Assembly: GCA_023485505.1 (NCBI GenBank)
Contig: JAMCZN010000011.1
Location: 1-39,456, forward strand
Direction: 5' to 3'
Source: Candidatus Martarchaeota archaeon
Lineage (GTDB): Archaea; Micrarchaeota; Micrarchaeia; Micrarchaeales; Micrarchaeaceae
Length of the DNA stretch: 39,456 nt
Shown: positions 7,710 through 16,069 of the stretch, piece after piece
How the letters are laid out: every line of letters begins with the position of its first letter
How positions within the stretch are numbered: position 1 is the first letter of the stretch
Program-made: the position numbers and the translations under genes
The notes under the pieces: model-generated
Databases searched by the model: none
The model's input: the letters and a program-made list of their open reading frames with translations, nothing else
Told to the model about the DNA's origin: nothing

Positions 7710-9686
7710 TCAGACCTCCTCCTCTTCCTCTGCATCGCTGCCAGGTCTTTTCCTTCCCGTCTTTACCTTTCTGGGTGGCTTTTTCGCTCCTCCACTTACA
7801 TCGCTATTCTGTTGCTGTGCCGTGTTTGCGCCTGATGAAGATGGCTGTCGTTTTGGCCCGCTGTTTTGGTCTTGAAGGTTTTCACTGTATTTGTCGACCT
7901 GCTGTTTTACTATATAAGTGTCCTTTAGCCTTTGGTGCCTTTCGTCGCTTGATTCGCTAATATGTGCGCCATATCTTTCATTCCATTCCTCCTTCCATAT
8001 CGGTTCTCTTTCTACATTAGCGACGTTTTTCTCCCTGTTGTCCGCTTCTGTTCTTGCCCTTACATCTTTTGTGGTGCCGTGCTGCTCCCTGTAAGCGTAT
8101 GTGTCCTTAAGCCACTGTGGCGGCTCTTTCATGAAGTTTGGCACGAATCTTCCAGTGAAGAATCCTGTTTTCTCCTGCTCCTCCTTCACTTCAGGTGCCC
8201 TTGTAGGCGTGTTGGTCGCGTCCTTGCCTCTGTCCTCTTCGGCACCGGCTCCTGTCACCCTATCCTTCGCCCTTCCGGCATATGCTGCCACTACGTAAGG
8301 CGCATTGGATGCTGCGACTCCAACCTTGGCAATTCCACTTTCCATGCTTTGCAAGCCCCTCGCTGCAAGCGAGCCGAACATATAAACATCCCCAGCTAGA
8401 TCTCCCATTCCTGTGCCTTTCCAAGCTTTCTTTACGTTGGTAATTTGCTCTGGAAATGGGACATATGGTTTTTGCACTTCAGTTTTGAGCTCAGGTGCCC
8501 TTGTTGGCATATTTGATGAATTTGTTGCGTATACTGCTGTTGTGACCTGTCCTATACCTGAAGACGTTGTGTATTGCCCCCCTGAAGAGGTTGTGTATTG
8601 CCCTCCGAAAGATGTTGTGGCTTGCCCGCTGCTTGATACTGCAATCCCTGCCATTCCAAACCCTCCCGAAGTGGAAGCCATTCCATATACTGGCTGTACT
8701 ATTGTTGGATTGCTTCTGCTCGGTATGGGTGGCGGAGGTAATGATAAAGTTCCTGTCCTTTTGGCGTCTGTCACCACACTTTTTGCGTAAGCGTAAAGAG
8801 CACTGTCTGACTTATTCATAGCCTTTACTGACTGTGCTGCTGCGCCCCTTGTAAGGTGCCCTCCCGATACTACGGTGAGGATCCCGCCTATAGGCAGGAT
8901 CGGCAGACGGATTATTGGTGCCTGTTCCCATTTGCCATTTTTGAGCGTGCCATCCTCATTTAGGCCCCTGAAGTGCCTCCACTGTTGGTAATTAAGCGCA
9001 AATTTCTGCCCAATCGTTGGCTTTCCGCCGCTCTTGTAAGCATCTTCGACAGTTTTTCTTGCAGAAAGATATCTCTGTGCTGATTCGTCCGCTATCTTCG
9101 CCTTCTGCTTGGCTGTTTCATCCTTTTCTCCGACCTTTGTTGCGCGGCCTACCCTTCTGCTTTCGCTTGCCGCTGTGCGGACTCTTCCAAAGAAACTTCC
9201 AGCAACTGCTCCTCCTGCGGCAGCCCTGCCGATTGGTCTGAGTTTTCCTTCTGATTCGTCCTTTGCCATCTGCCTGAGTCCCTCTTTAGTCGGGGCATAG
9301 CCCCTGCTTTGGGCTATTGCGATTGCTTGTCCCATTGTGCCGCCCTTCCTTGCAGCGAGCTTTGATGAAATCTTTTTCGCAGCCGCTCCTGCTCCTGCCT
9401 TTATGCCCTTTTTGGTGAGGCCGCCCAGTGCGGTTGCAAACGCCGAGTTCTTTTTCATCGTCCCTGCCATCGCCTTTTGTATCTTTCCTCCCTTCAGTCC
9501 CTTCCCCGCTCCGCCAGCTCCGGCGCTTGTAATGCCGAGAAGAGTGCCTATCCCAAGGAATTGGAATATGTCCATACCGCGGCTAAGGCCGGCGGCCGCT
9601 ATTATAAGTATGAAGATTACCACTATAGGAGTGAAGTCTGCAAGCGTAGGTATTGCGGCAAGCACTATAGGTATCAGCCAGAACAT
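7710..9686 (-). CDS. Membrane-anchored, low-complexity protein with long charged tail (possible conjugation-type membrane component)
   Basis: A 658-aa protein with two or three N-terminal hydrophobic segments (about 1-16, 20-35 and 40-55), then a Gly/Ala/Lys-rich region (AGAGGAGKGLKGGK), a long mostly soluble Ala/Ser/Gln-rich part and a strongly acidic end (EEEEEV). It contains three tandem QxTTSxGG octapeptides, two PTRAPE[LV]K elements and two LKDTY elements. The start is supported by a good ribosome-binding site (GGGAGGAAT before ATG) and a TATA box further up. Two to three N-terminal helices with a long, repetitive cytoplasmic tail resemble the layout of some extended TrbL/TraG-type conjugation proteins, but no diagnostic motif is present. 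Its position beside the pilin-like genes is the main reason to link it to them. Confidence 0.72.
   Translation of the reverse strand: MFWLIPIVLAAIPTLADFTPIVVIFILIIAAAGLSRGMDIFQFLGIGTLLGITSAGAGGAGKGLKGGKIQKAMAGTMKKNSAFATALGGLTKKGIKAGAGAAAKKISSKLAARKGGTMGQAIAIAQSRGYAPTKEGLRQMAKDESEGKLRPIGRAAAGGAVAGSFFGRVRTAASESRRVGRATKVGEKDETAKQKAKIADESAQRYLSARKTVEDAYKSGGKPTIGQKFALNYQQWRHFRGLNEDGTLKNGKWEQAPIIRLPILPIGGILTVVSGGHLTRGAAAQSVKAMNKSDSALYAYAKSVVTDAKRTGTLSLPPPPIPSRSNPTIVQPVYGMASTSGGFGMAGIAVSSSGQATTSFGGQYTTSSGGQYTTSSGIGQVTTAVYATNSSNMPTRAPELKTEVQKPYVPFPEQITNVKKAWKGTGMGDLAGDVYMFGSLAARGLQSMESGIAKVGVAASNAPYVVAAYAGRAKDRVTGAGAEEDRGKDATNTPTRAPEVKEEQEKTGFFTGRFVPNFMKEPPQWLKDTYAYREQHGTTKDVRARTEADNREKNVANVEREPIWKEEWNERYGAHISESSDERHQRLKDTYIVKQQVDKYSENLQDQNSGPKRQPSSSGANTAQQQNSDVSGGAKKPPRKVKTGRKRPGSDAEEEEEV
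8557..8628 (-). repeat. Three tandem 24-bp coding repeats
   Basis: Units at 8557-8580, 8581-8604 and 8605-8628 are near-identical and in frame. They encode the octapeptide Q-[AY]-T-T-S-[FS]-G-G three times in the 658-aa protein. The two left units differ at only two or three positions, so the duplication is probably recent. Confidence 0.85.
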
Positions 9687-9948
9687 ATTCCTCCCTATAT
9701 AATATTATGTTGTTTTTGATATTTATAAGTATTTATGACTATTGATAATGACGTTTTTCAATCCAAAAACTTCATATGACAGAATAAATCGAACGTGAAC
9801 ACTGTTCAAAACTATCGCTAAAACACAAAGGTCTATAATATTGTGTTTAGGGATGATGTATTAAAGCGAATTAAAGAGCACCGCAAACACAAATAACCAC
9901 CACCAAGGATCGCTTATCCTCTCTCTATGTTTGCCCAGTAGCCAGAGT
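9687..9948. other. Divergent intergenic region, AT-rich
   Basis: This 262-nt stretch separates the minus-strand 658-aa gene from the plus-strand 217-aa gene. It is the longest gene-free stretch in the window. It is AT-rich, holds a TATA-like element for the minus gene near 9718-9729 and the AT-rich TCTATAATATTG near 9831, and shows no RNA gene or clear repeat. Confidence 0.6.
9718..9729 (-). promoter_or_regulatory. TATA-like element for the 658-aa protein gene
   Basis: On the minus strand the sequence is CTTATAAATATC, 32-43 nt upstream of the ATG at 9686. The predicted transcription start near 9697-9700 leaves a short leader that carries the GGGAGGAAT ribosome-binding site. The spacing makes this one of the better promoter candidates. 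Confidence 0.5.
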
Positions 9949-10602
9949 ATGGCAATTCAGAATAATAACGTATATAAGGATTGCCACTGGAATCTATATG
10001 GTGATTCATTGGCAGAGATATGGAGCGAATATACTGATGGGATTATAAAGGACGTTGACAGCGCCCTTGGCAAGAAATATAAGTTTACGGTAAGGCAGTT
10101 CCTAAAGAGTCCGATGGATTACGCTTCACAGCCAAACGTAAAGAACACAGCCGAGAGCATGCGCAAGGAGATCAACGGTTACCTTGACGGCATACTGAAC
10201 GGCCTAACAGAGCAGAGGAAAAACCTGGACGCAAGGGCGTCAAAGGTCAATGCCATAACCTCACAGCTTTCACAGAACATAGCCATGCAGTCCAAGCAGA
10301 ACAAGATACCTATGATAAAGCCCGTTGTGATAGAAAGGGACGTGACAAAGGAAGAGATAATCTACATATCCGAAGTGGATACCGGCGTGCTGTCATTGAT
10401 AGAAAAGCTCATCTCGAACTCAATATACATAGCGGATTATACCGGTGACTATAAGGATTACAAGATAGGGGACTGGTTCTTCGGCTCGAACAACAAGAAC
10501 TACTCTTTGAGGGTATATATGCCACAGGACCAGATAATAATGCTTGAAGGCGCAAAGGCCGAGATAAACGGACTGTTTGACATAGCTATGAGCGTATTGT
10601 GA
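9949..10602 (+). CDS. Hypothetical protein, 217 aa
   Basis: I do not recognise this family. I chose ATG 9949; an in-frame TTG at 9931 would add six residues. There is no signal peptide or membrane segment. The central part (about 75-135) is helical and rich in Gln/Asn/Lys (for example NAITSQLSQNIAMQSKQNK), possibly a coiled coil, and the C-terminal half is mixed alpha/beta (VVIERDVTKEEIIYISEVD, YSLRVYMPQDQIIML). The gene is convergent with the Cys-repeat protein gene, with a 16-nt gap. It is probably cytosolic. No link to the pilin-like genes can be shown except position. Confidence 0.7.
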   Translation: MAIQNNNVYKDCHWNLYGDSLAEIWSEYTDGIIKDVDSALGKKYKFTVRQFLKSPMDYASQPNVKNTAESMRKEINGYLDGILNGLTEQRKNLDARASKVNAITSQLSQNIAMQSKQNKIPMIKPVVIERDVTKEEIIYISEVDTGVLSLIEKLISNSIYIADYTGDYKDYKIGDWFFGSNNKNYSLRVYMPQDQIIMLEGAKAEINGLFDIAMSVL

Positions 10603-10618
10603 AAGCAATGTTGTTGGG

Positions 10619-11746
10619 CTAAGTCTTTTGACCTGAAAGTTCGTTGTTAACTACGGTGGTGCATGCGCCGGCGTAAGTCGAATTGGTCAGGTAGTTGCAA
10701 TCCGCTATGCTGCTCTGGTTTATCGCAAGGTGCAATATGCAGCCGTCCTGTTCGTATGAAATGTTGAGCTGCATGCACTGTGTTACGTTGTTCTCTTGCT
10801 CTGCCTTTTTCAGGTAGTACTCGTAATAACAGTATTCCTTTGAGTAAGAACTGTAACTGCCGCATGCCGCTATCGCAGTGCTGGCGTTCAGGTCGTAGTT
10901 TGTAGATGTGACGTTCCTTTCTATTATCTGCGATTCGCAAGATGCGTTTGCGATTCCTTTTATCAGGCCGCATGTCGATATGCTGTTTGTGAGCTGCGCT
11001 ATCGTGTAATAGCAGTAGTTTTGCGGGGACACGTTGAGGGTCGCAAAGTAATAGAGGTTTGCGATTTGCATGCTGGAATTGTATCCGGTGCTCTTTGTAA
11101 GATAGTAGAGCGAGGTCTCGTTCGGAAGCGCCTGCAGAGTGCTGCATGCGCTCGCATTCCTTGCGGATAATGCACTGTGGTAGTAGTATATGGACTTGCA
11201 TTCGTTGCTGTATGAATTATTGTTGATGTCCGAGCAAGAGTACGGGTTTGAGAAATTCGTTTCAACCGAATAGTTGTATATGCAGTTAAGCTCGTCCTTT
11301 CCCGTTAGAGTGTTGCACAATTGTATGTTTTTTCCTCCAACATTCAATCCAAGCACGCATTGCGGATAGAGATAAGAGCTCTTGTTCATGGCGGTGCATA
11401 TGCTTGCGTTGTTACTTGACTGCGCAACGCTGTAAATGCAGATATCCCTGTAAGAACCCTGCAGGTATCCGCATGCGCTTACGTTTCCACTCTCCTGGGC
11501 ATACTTTGTCAAGCAAGACGACAGCTCATAAGTATAGTTGCCGCAACCACCTGGATAATCCGGCGGCTTATAAGGAAACATGTAATTGTATATCGATAAC
11601 GCTATTGCAAAAGCCACGAAAATCCCAACAACGAACACGAGCAATGCTCTCTTTTGACTCTCGTTGAGGACTATGCTGCCATATGCCTCCCTCATGGTTA
11701 TTTGCGTGCCTTTGCTCTTGTTTCCAATATCTTTTTCCGACGCCAT
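10619..11746 (-). CDS. Membrane-anchored secreted protein with about ten short Cys repeats
   Basis: A 375-aa protein: a cytosolic N-terminus of about 32 residues, one transmembrane helix at about 33-54, then an outward-facing region to the end. The ectodomain is a chain of roughly ten units of 25-30 residues with the pattern C-x2-[LIM]-x(6-10)-C-x(7-10)-N-x-[ST]-x-C, for example CGYLQGSYRDICIYSVA and CNYLTNSTYAGAC. Two units in the middle have lost a cysteine. Many N-x-[ST] sequons are present. Such Cys pairs probably stabilise a helical-hairpin solenoid by disulfides, as in other secreted archaeal repeat proteins; a binding role is likely. The gene is divergent from the first pilin-fusion gene and shares its promoter region, which suggests a link in expression. 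Confidence 0.78.
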   Translation of the reverse strand: MASEKDIGNKSKGTQITMREAYGSIVLNESQKRALLVFVVGIFVAFAIALSIYNYMFPYKPPDYPGGCGNYTYELSSCLTKYAQESGNVSACGYLQGSYRDICIYSVAQSSNNASICTAMNKSSYLYPQCVLGLNVGGKNIQLCNTLTGKDELNCIYNYSVETNFSNPYSCSDINNNSYSNECKSIYYYHSALSARNASACSTLQALPNETSLYYLTKSTGYNSSMQIANLYYFATLNVSPQNYCYYTIAQLTNSISTCGLIKGIANASCESQIIERNVTSTNYDLNASTAIAACGSYSSYSKEYCYYEYYLKKAEQENNVTQCMQLNISYEQDGCILHLAINQSSIADCNYLTNSTYAGACTTVVNNELSGQKT

Positions 11747-11786
11747 ATCTGATCATTTTTGTCCTTACATTTATTGCTTTTGATAA

Positions 11787-11799
11787 CTATTATATATTG
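11787..11799. promoter_or_regulatory. Symmetric TATA element between divergent genes
   Basis: CTATTATATATTG lies between the minus-strand Cys-repeat gene (start 11746) and the plus-strand pilin-fusion gene (start 11836). It reads as a TATA box on both strands. Starts about 27 nt either side would give leaders of about 15-20 nt for both genes. Confidence 0.55.
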
Positions 11800-11835
11800 T
11801 TATGTATAATAAAACCTAGTAGTGGATATACTGGG

Positions 11836-14463
11836 ATGGCAATGCTAAACTATAGGATGACTTTTGTATTTGTAGCCTTCATGCTTGCGATGTTTCTATT
11901 AATCAATAATTCATATGCGGACTACAATCAATATTATGTGCCAGGTACTCCTTGGGTGTGCGCAAACAATTATAATTGTTACACAGATTCCCCGTATGGG
12001 GTTGGAAATGTGGTGGTAAGTCCACAGGTAATCCAACCTGGAGGCACAGTGACTGTGTCTTACAATGCCGCATGCGCATATGAAGGAAGTGGAGGTAACT
12101 GCCAGCCTCAGGGGAATGGTGATGAGATTGCTCTCGAATATTGCGGTATAAATGGGCAATGTACTAATGGATTGCTCGCGGGTGCTGCTAATGGCGGCAG
12201 CTTAAACTATTGTGGCGGAGGGACTAACAACCTGGCTACTGACAATATCCAATTTACGGCAACCCCGCAACAGACAGGTCCGTGTGATGTGATTGACAAT
12301 ACCGGCGGAGTATGTGCTTCCCCTACATATTGCAAGGTTCCGGATGGCGGTTCGGCCCAGATAACGTTCTCATCCAGTACGTCCCCTGGCATATACTACT
12401 TCTGTGGTGATGAGTATGATGAGTCTGACGGAATCACTGTAGAGCAGGTATGCAACTATGTCGTAATAGGGTCAAGCCCTCCAAGTTCATACTCTTTCCC
12501 TCCTGATACGACATGCCAGGCAAACTCTGGCGTCCCAAATTGTGGCTATGCTGCTTCTGGAGGCAATCCTCCCGGTCCGCAAGTGACGTCGCACCATGGG
12601 CAAATATTCTTTACCTTGCAACCTCCAATCAGCGGTAGCGGTCCAAGGTCTCCGAACGTCTATCCTTTGGGTGTCGAATATAATTCCAGCTGTGGCGTGG
12701 GCAACAACTGCCAGCAAAATGGCTATGGCGATGCGCTAGCCCTCGAATACTGTGCCTATGGCCAAGACACGTGTGCGTATCCATGGTCGTCAGAGGCAAG
12801 TGCAGGATCAAGCACGGTGGCCATGAGCGGATGCCCTCAAACCATAACGCCAGGCACTACTTCAACATGTGATCTTGTCGATAATACCGGCAATCCATGT
12901 GGTGCTTCGGATATTTGCGACGTACAGCAGATGGTAAATGTTTCAATTGGCGTTAGTAATGCAAAGGATAATGTCGCAACGTTCTGTGCATTTACGGGAC
13001 AGTACAACTCATTTGGAGATCAGATATCCGTTTCAGAGCGAATCTGCAAATCAATAAATATAGCTACATATCCACAGGTCAATGCTATCGTGACGTCCCA
13101 GCCAACAGTAGTGGAACCCGGTACGACTTCCAACGTATTGGTGACTGTATACAACATGTATCCTTCGATGTTCGGTATGCCGGGATCGGACAATAACCTG
13201 AATAATTACGGTGCATTTACATTACAAAATAAACTTTATGTTACTGGTGGAATTGGCTCTGTTTCATCACCGCCACAATCATGTCCTTTTGTTATGCCCA
13301 CAACAACCAAATGCAATGATGCCGCGCTAACTGGCGCTATAGGTTGGCCGTCAGATAGCCAGGGATGTTATTCACAGTTCCCCATAAACGGAAGCTCAAT
13401 ATCGCAAGACAAGGCCGGAAACCTATATTTGGGTGAGACGTTCTGCGCATCTGGGGGCACAGCATGCAGCATTTTCAACTTTACTACCTGGGCATATGGC
13501 GATGGTCAGGAACAAAACGTATGCATATATTATTCAATGAATCAGAATCCTAGCTATGCGACGCTAATAGGCAACGGGATAATTACGGCAAACCAGTTTG
13601 CCGACAGCTATGGTCTTACTATAGACGCATATCCGCATAGTTGGGACCTTGGAAATGCTACTGACTTGATGATGAAGACAGTATATGGCGTACATTACAT
13701 CACGCCGACAGTAAATCCTGTCGAGCAGACGGGCATATGTTATCCACAATCTGCATTTTCACAGTCCATCCCGAGCGGGGATCCGTGGCCGATTTGCACA
13801 ATAATTTTCGAAGGCAGCAGCACGAATGGCTGCGTTTTTGGTCATTCCATACAAACAGAATGTGCCACTCCTCCAACGCTTAATGCACCGTGCAATCTTA
13901 CCTCTCTAAAAGTAGATTACAATAACTCCGGGGGCAACAATACATTCCAGGAATATCTCAACACTGCATACATGCCGGATGGCACGTACACGTTGTGCGG
14001 GTTCGAGCTGATGCCGAATCCATGGTTAGACAGCAATGGAGCGTACTACGTACCTTTCTTCTCGAGAGCCACGCTCGAATGCCAGGGTGGGTTATGTACT
14101 GTGTACCCTGCAACCCAGCAGTTCGTTACGCTCCCGTGCACAGACTGCAATATCGGCAATGGTGGTGGGAGCATAACAAACCCGCAAATAACCATAGGAT
14201 CTTTCCAGCAGATAGTATGTAATATCTACAACCAGATGAACATAATCTTCTTCATATTCGCGCTGGTGCTTATGCTGCTTGGAGCTATACTCTATATGGG
14301 CGCGTCGGCTGTTCCCGGAGAGGGCCGCGGGACTCTGCGCGGATACGGCATGGGATTCATAATAGTCGGTATTGTAGCTACCGTGATAGCGATGGTTGGG
14401 TTCTTTATACTTGCAGAGATGGGAAGCACCACTGTGCAAAGCGTGATAGCATGTGCGCCGTGA
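11836..14463 (+). CDS. Giant secreted Cys-rich protein with C-terminal VirB2/TrbC-like pilin hairpin (paralog 1)
   Basis: From ATG 11836 (or 11842) the protein has 875 aa; the frame is open further upstream, but that part overlaps the divergent gene and is unlikely to be coding. A signal peptide (VFVAFMLAMFLLINNSYA) is followed by about 770 outward-facing residues rich in Cys, Asn, Gly and Thr. Two copies of a Cys module (about 58-215 and 252-410) share [AV]LEYC, CD[VL][IV]DNTG and a later FC...C pattern; later parts contain GTYTLCGFEL. The last 84 residues form two helices: CNIYNQ, helix, GAILYMGASAVPGEGRGT loop, helix, and a final Cys (VIACAP). This hairpin is shared with four neighbours. 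The call of a pilin-like domain rests on this architecture and on the context. Confidence 0.8.
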   Translation: MAMLNYRMTFVFVAFMLAMFLLINNSYADYNQYYVPGTPWVCANNYNCYTDSPYGVGNVVVSPQVIQPGGTVTVSYNAACAYEGSGGNCQPQGNGDEIALEYCGINGQCTNGLLAGAANGGSLNYCGGGTNNLATDNIQFTATPQQTGPCDVIDNTGGVCASPTYCKVPDGGSAQITFSSSTSPGIYYFCGDEYDESDGITVEQVCNYVVIGSSPPSSYSFPPDTTCQANSGVPNCGYAASGGNPPGPQVTSHHGQIFFTLQPPISGSGPRSPNVYPLGVEYNSSCGVGNNCQQNGYGDALALEYCAYGQDTCAYPWSSEASAGSSTVAMSGCPQTITPGTTSTCDLVDNTGNPCGASDICDVQQMVNVSIGVSNAKDNVATFCAFTGQYNSFGDQISVSERICKSINIATYPQVNAIVTSQPTVVEPGTTSNVLVTVYNMYPSMFGMPGSDNNLNNYGAFTLQNKLYVTGGIGSVSSPPQSCPFVMPTTTKCNDAALTGAIGWPSDSQGCYSQFPINGSSISQDKAGNLYLGETFCASGGTACSIFNFTTWAYGDGQEQNVCIYYSMNQNPSYATLIGNGIITANQFADSYGLTIDAYPHSWDLGNATDLMMKTVYGVHYITPTVNPVEQTGICYPQSAFSQSIPSGDPWPICTIIFEGSSTNGCVFGHSIQTECATPPTLNAPCNLTSLKVDYNNSGGNNTFQEYLNTAYMPDGTYTLCGFELMPNPWLDSNGAYYVPFFSRATLECQGGLCTVYPATQQFVTLPCTDCNIGNGGGSITNPQITIGSFQQIVCNIYNQMNIIFFIFALVLMLLGAILYMGASAVPGEGRGTLRGYGMGFIIVGIVATVIAMVGFFILAEMGSTTVQSVIACAP

Positions 14464-14467
14464 TTGT

Positions 14468-15991
14468 ATGAGGATAAGTTTTGTTGTATATCTAGCGGTT
14501 ATCTTTTCGGTATTTGTATTTCTTCAATTTGCAAACGCCAATTCATTCAGTGGCTCTATAGTGGTAAACCAACCGGAAGTGCTTTCAGGGGCTGTAGACT
14601 CGTATACTTTGTCTACCTCTCAGTCTGGCGGACTTGCCGATTGGTCGTTAGGGGGCGTATGCAATACTGGAAACAACTGGGGCGGCATACAGTGGACCGA
14701 TGCCCAATGCCCGTACGCTATATTTTGGACGGAAAATGTCGTATCATGCGCGCAGGCGCTTTCGAAATGGGATTATAACTTCAATCCATCAGCTATGGGT
14801 AGCTGCAATAATAACGTATGCAATAATAATAATAATTTCAACACCGGGAGCGGATATTTAACAGGTTTTTCATATGGTGATGGTGGCTATCTGCCTTGGT
14901 GCGGACAAAATGAAAACACCGCAAATGGCAATGACTGCATTGTCGCTGCTGGCACTTGTACATCAGGCGGTTCATGTTCTATACAAAACTACACGCTTGG
15001 CGTTGAGCAGCCCACTGGCACATTTGGATTGTGTTATATTATGGATGTACCTTCCGCTAGCTGGTCATCGTGCTGCTCAGACAACTTCTATTATTCGAAC
15101 ACCCCGTACTTATACACGGTAGCCAACTTTGTTGCTCCTTTCGGCTCTCTCACTCTCTCGTTGTCAAACACACCTGCTCCATCCACCTATCTGCCATATG
15201 TTACCGTTTACAACAACGCGCCACTCTATGTTGACGTTAGCAGCTCCGACACCAGCTCCGGCCCGGTATGGCTTGAGTTTTCCAATACTGTGCTTTCACC
15301 GTCGCTGCAGGCAAATGGGGCTGGATCAAACTACTGCACAAATCCGACTCCTTATGATGGAAATGGCGGATTTTTAAACATTCAACAGTGTCCAAGCCAA
15401 TTAAGCGCCAGTACTCCAACGTGCCTTTTGGGCGGTGGCGAAGGGACAAGCGTAACGTGGCCATTTTGTAATAACAATCCGAGCGGTGGGATATGCCAGG
15501 CGACTTCATCACCAGGTGCTTATGATACTGGCTGGATATCTTTCAACACCGTGGGCTTGCCTGGACAGGCGGAATATGAGCTATGTGCTTACCAAGGAAA
15601 TCCAGGACAGGAGCAGTACTTTACATACCAGATATTTTCATTGCTTTGCGGAATAACCGGTTGTGAGTCATTAAGCAATGTGGGCGGTTCTCCGATACTT
15701 GTTGGATCAATACAGGGAACGGCATGCACTACCTATTATGACGTTAGCCTGTTCCTTGTTCTGCTTGCGCTCACATTTGCATTGATAGGCGGCGCCCTAT
15801 ACGGAGGGGCTTCTATGCTGCCAGGTCAGACTAGGGGCAATATCAGAGGAGTGGCAATGGGCCTCATATATACGGGGATAGCGGGGCTCCTGCTAGCATT
15901 GCTGTCGATGTGGGTGTTGAGCTTTGTCACCGGCATACCCATACAAACCATACTGAGCCAGAACGGCTGTGCGCAAACGGGACTGACATGA
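14468..15991 (+). CDS. Secreted Cys-rich protein with C-terminal VirB2/TrbC-like pilin hairpin (paralog 2)
   Basis: A 507-aa protein from ATG 14468; an upstream in-frame GTG at 14453 overlaps the previous gene. The CCGTGATTGT before the ATG holds both the previous stop and a GTGAT ribosome-binding site, so the two genes are coupled. A signal peptide ends near NANS. The ectodomain (about 30-415) is rich in Cys/Asn/Gly, has a Trp/Cys-rich N-terminal part and Ig-like strands ending in GTFGLCYIMD and AEYELCAYQG. The C-terminal about 90 residues have Cys (GTACTTYYD), helix 1, GGALYGGASMLPGQTRGN loop, helix 2 and a last Cys (QNGCAQ). The role is probably a minor, ectodomain-bearing pilus or envelope subunit; this is inference. 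Confidence 0.8.
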   Translation: MRISFVVYLAVIFSVFVFLQFANANSFSGSIVVNQPEVLSGAVDSYTLSTSQSGGLADWSLGGVCNTGNNWGGIQWTDAQCPYAIFWTENVVSCAQALSKWDYNFNPSAMGSCNNNVCNNNNNFNTGSGYLTGFSYGDGGYLPWCGQNENTANGNDCIVAAGTCTSGGSCSIQNYTLGVEQPTGTFGLCYIMDVPSASWSSCCSDNFYYSNTPYLYTVANFVAPFGSLTLSLSNTPAPSTYLPYVTVYNNAPLYVDVSSSDTSSGPVWLEFSNTVLSPSLQANGAGSNYCTNPTPYDGNGGFLNIQQCPSQLSASTPTCLLGGGEGTSVTWPFCNNNPSGGICQATSSPGAYDTGWISFNTVGLPGQAEYELCAYQGNPGQEQYFTYQIFSLLCGITGCESLSNVGGSPILVGSIQGTACTTYYDVSLFLVLLALTFALIGGALYGGASMLPGQTRGNIRGVAMGLIYTGIAGLLLALLSMWVLSFVTGIPIQTILSQNGCAQTGLT

Positions 15992-16002
15992 TATTCAGAA
16001 AG

Positions 16003-16013
16003 GTTTAATTTAT
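16003..16013 (+). promoter_or_regulatory. TATA-like element upstream of pilin-fusion paralog 3
   Basis: GTTTAATTTAT is preceded by a purine-rich GAAAG that could act as BRE. The predicted start lies near 16038, leaving about 30 nt of leader with GTGGTAAAG before the ATG at 16070. Confidence 0.45.
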
Positions 16014-16069
16014 TTGTTGATGATTAAATAAGGTCGTAAAAATAGTCAATGTTTTAAGTGGTAAAGTTT

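Noticed and set aside
8557-8628. Possible CRISPR-like array or regulatory direct repeats
   Set aside because: Units are contiguous without spacers, multiple of three in length, and in frame within a coding region.
8413-8790. Open frame of 125 codons on the plus strand
   Set aside because: Antisense to the 658-aa protein; it includes the complement of the 24-bp repeats and has no start signal.
10647-11201. Alternative 184-codon frame on the minus strand within the Cys-repeat gene
   Set aside because: It is out of frame with the regular Cys repeats, signal/transmembrane layout and promoter of the 375-aa protein; its product is rich in Arg/His/Gln as typical of shifted frames.
11683-11835. Longer N-terminus for the first pilin-fusion protein
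   Set aside because: The extra 51 codons overlap the divergent gene and run through the shared TATA element; a signal peptide begins right after ATG 11836/11842.
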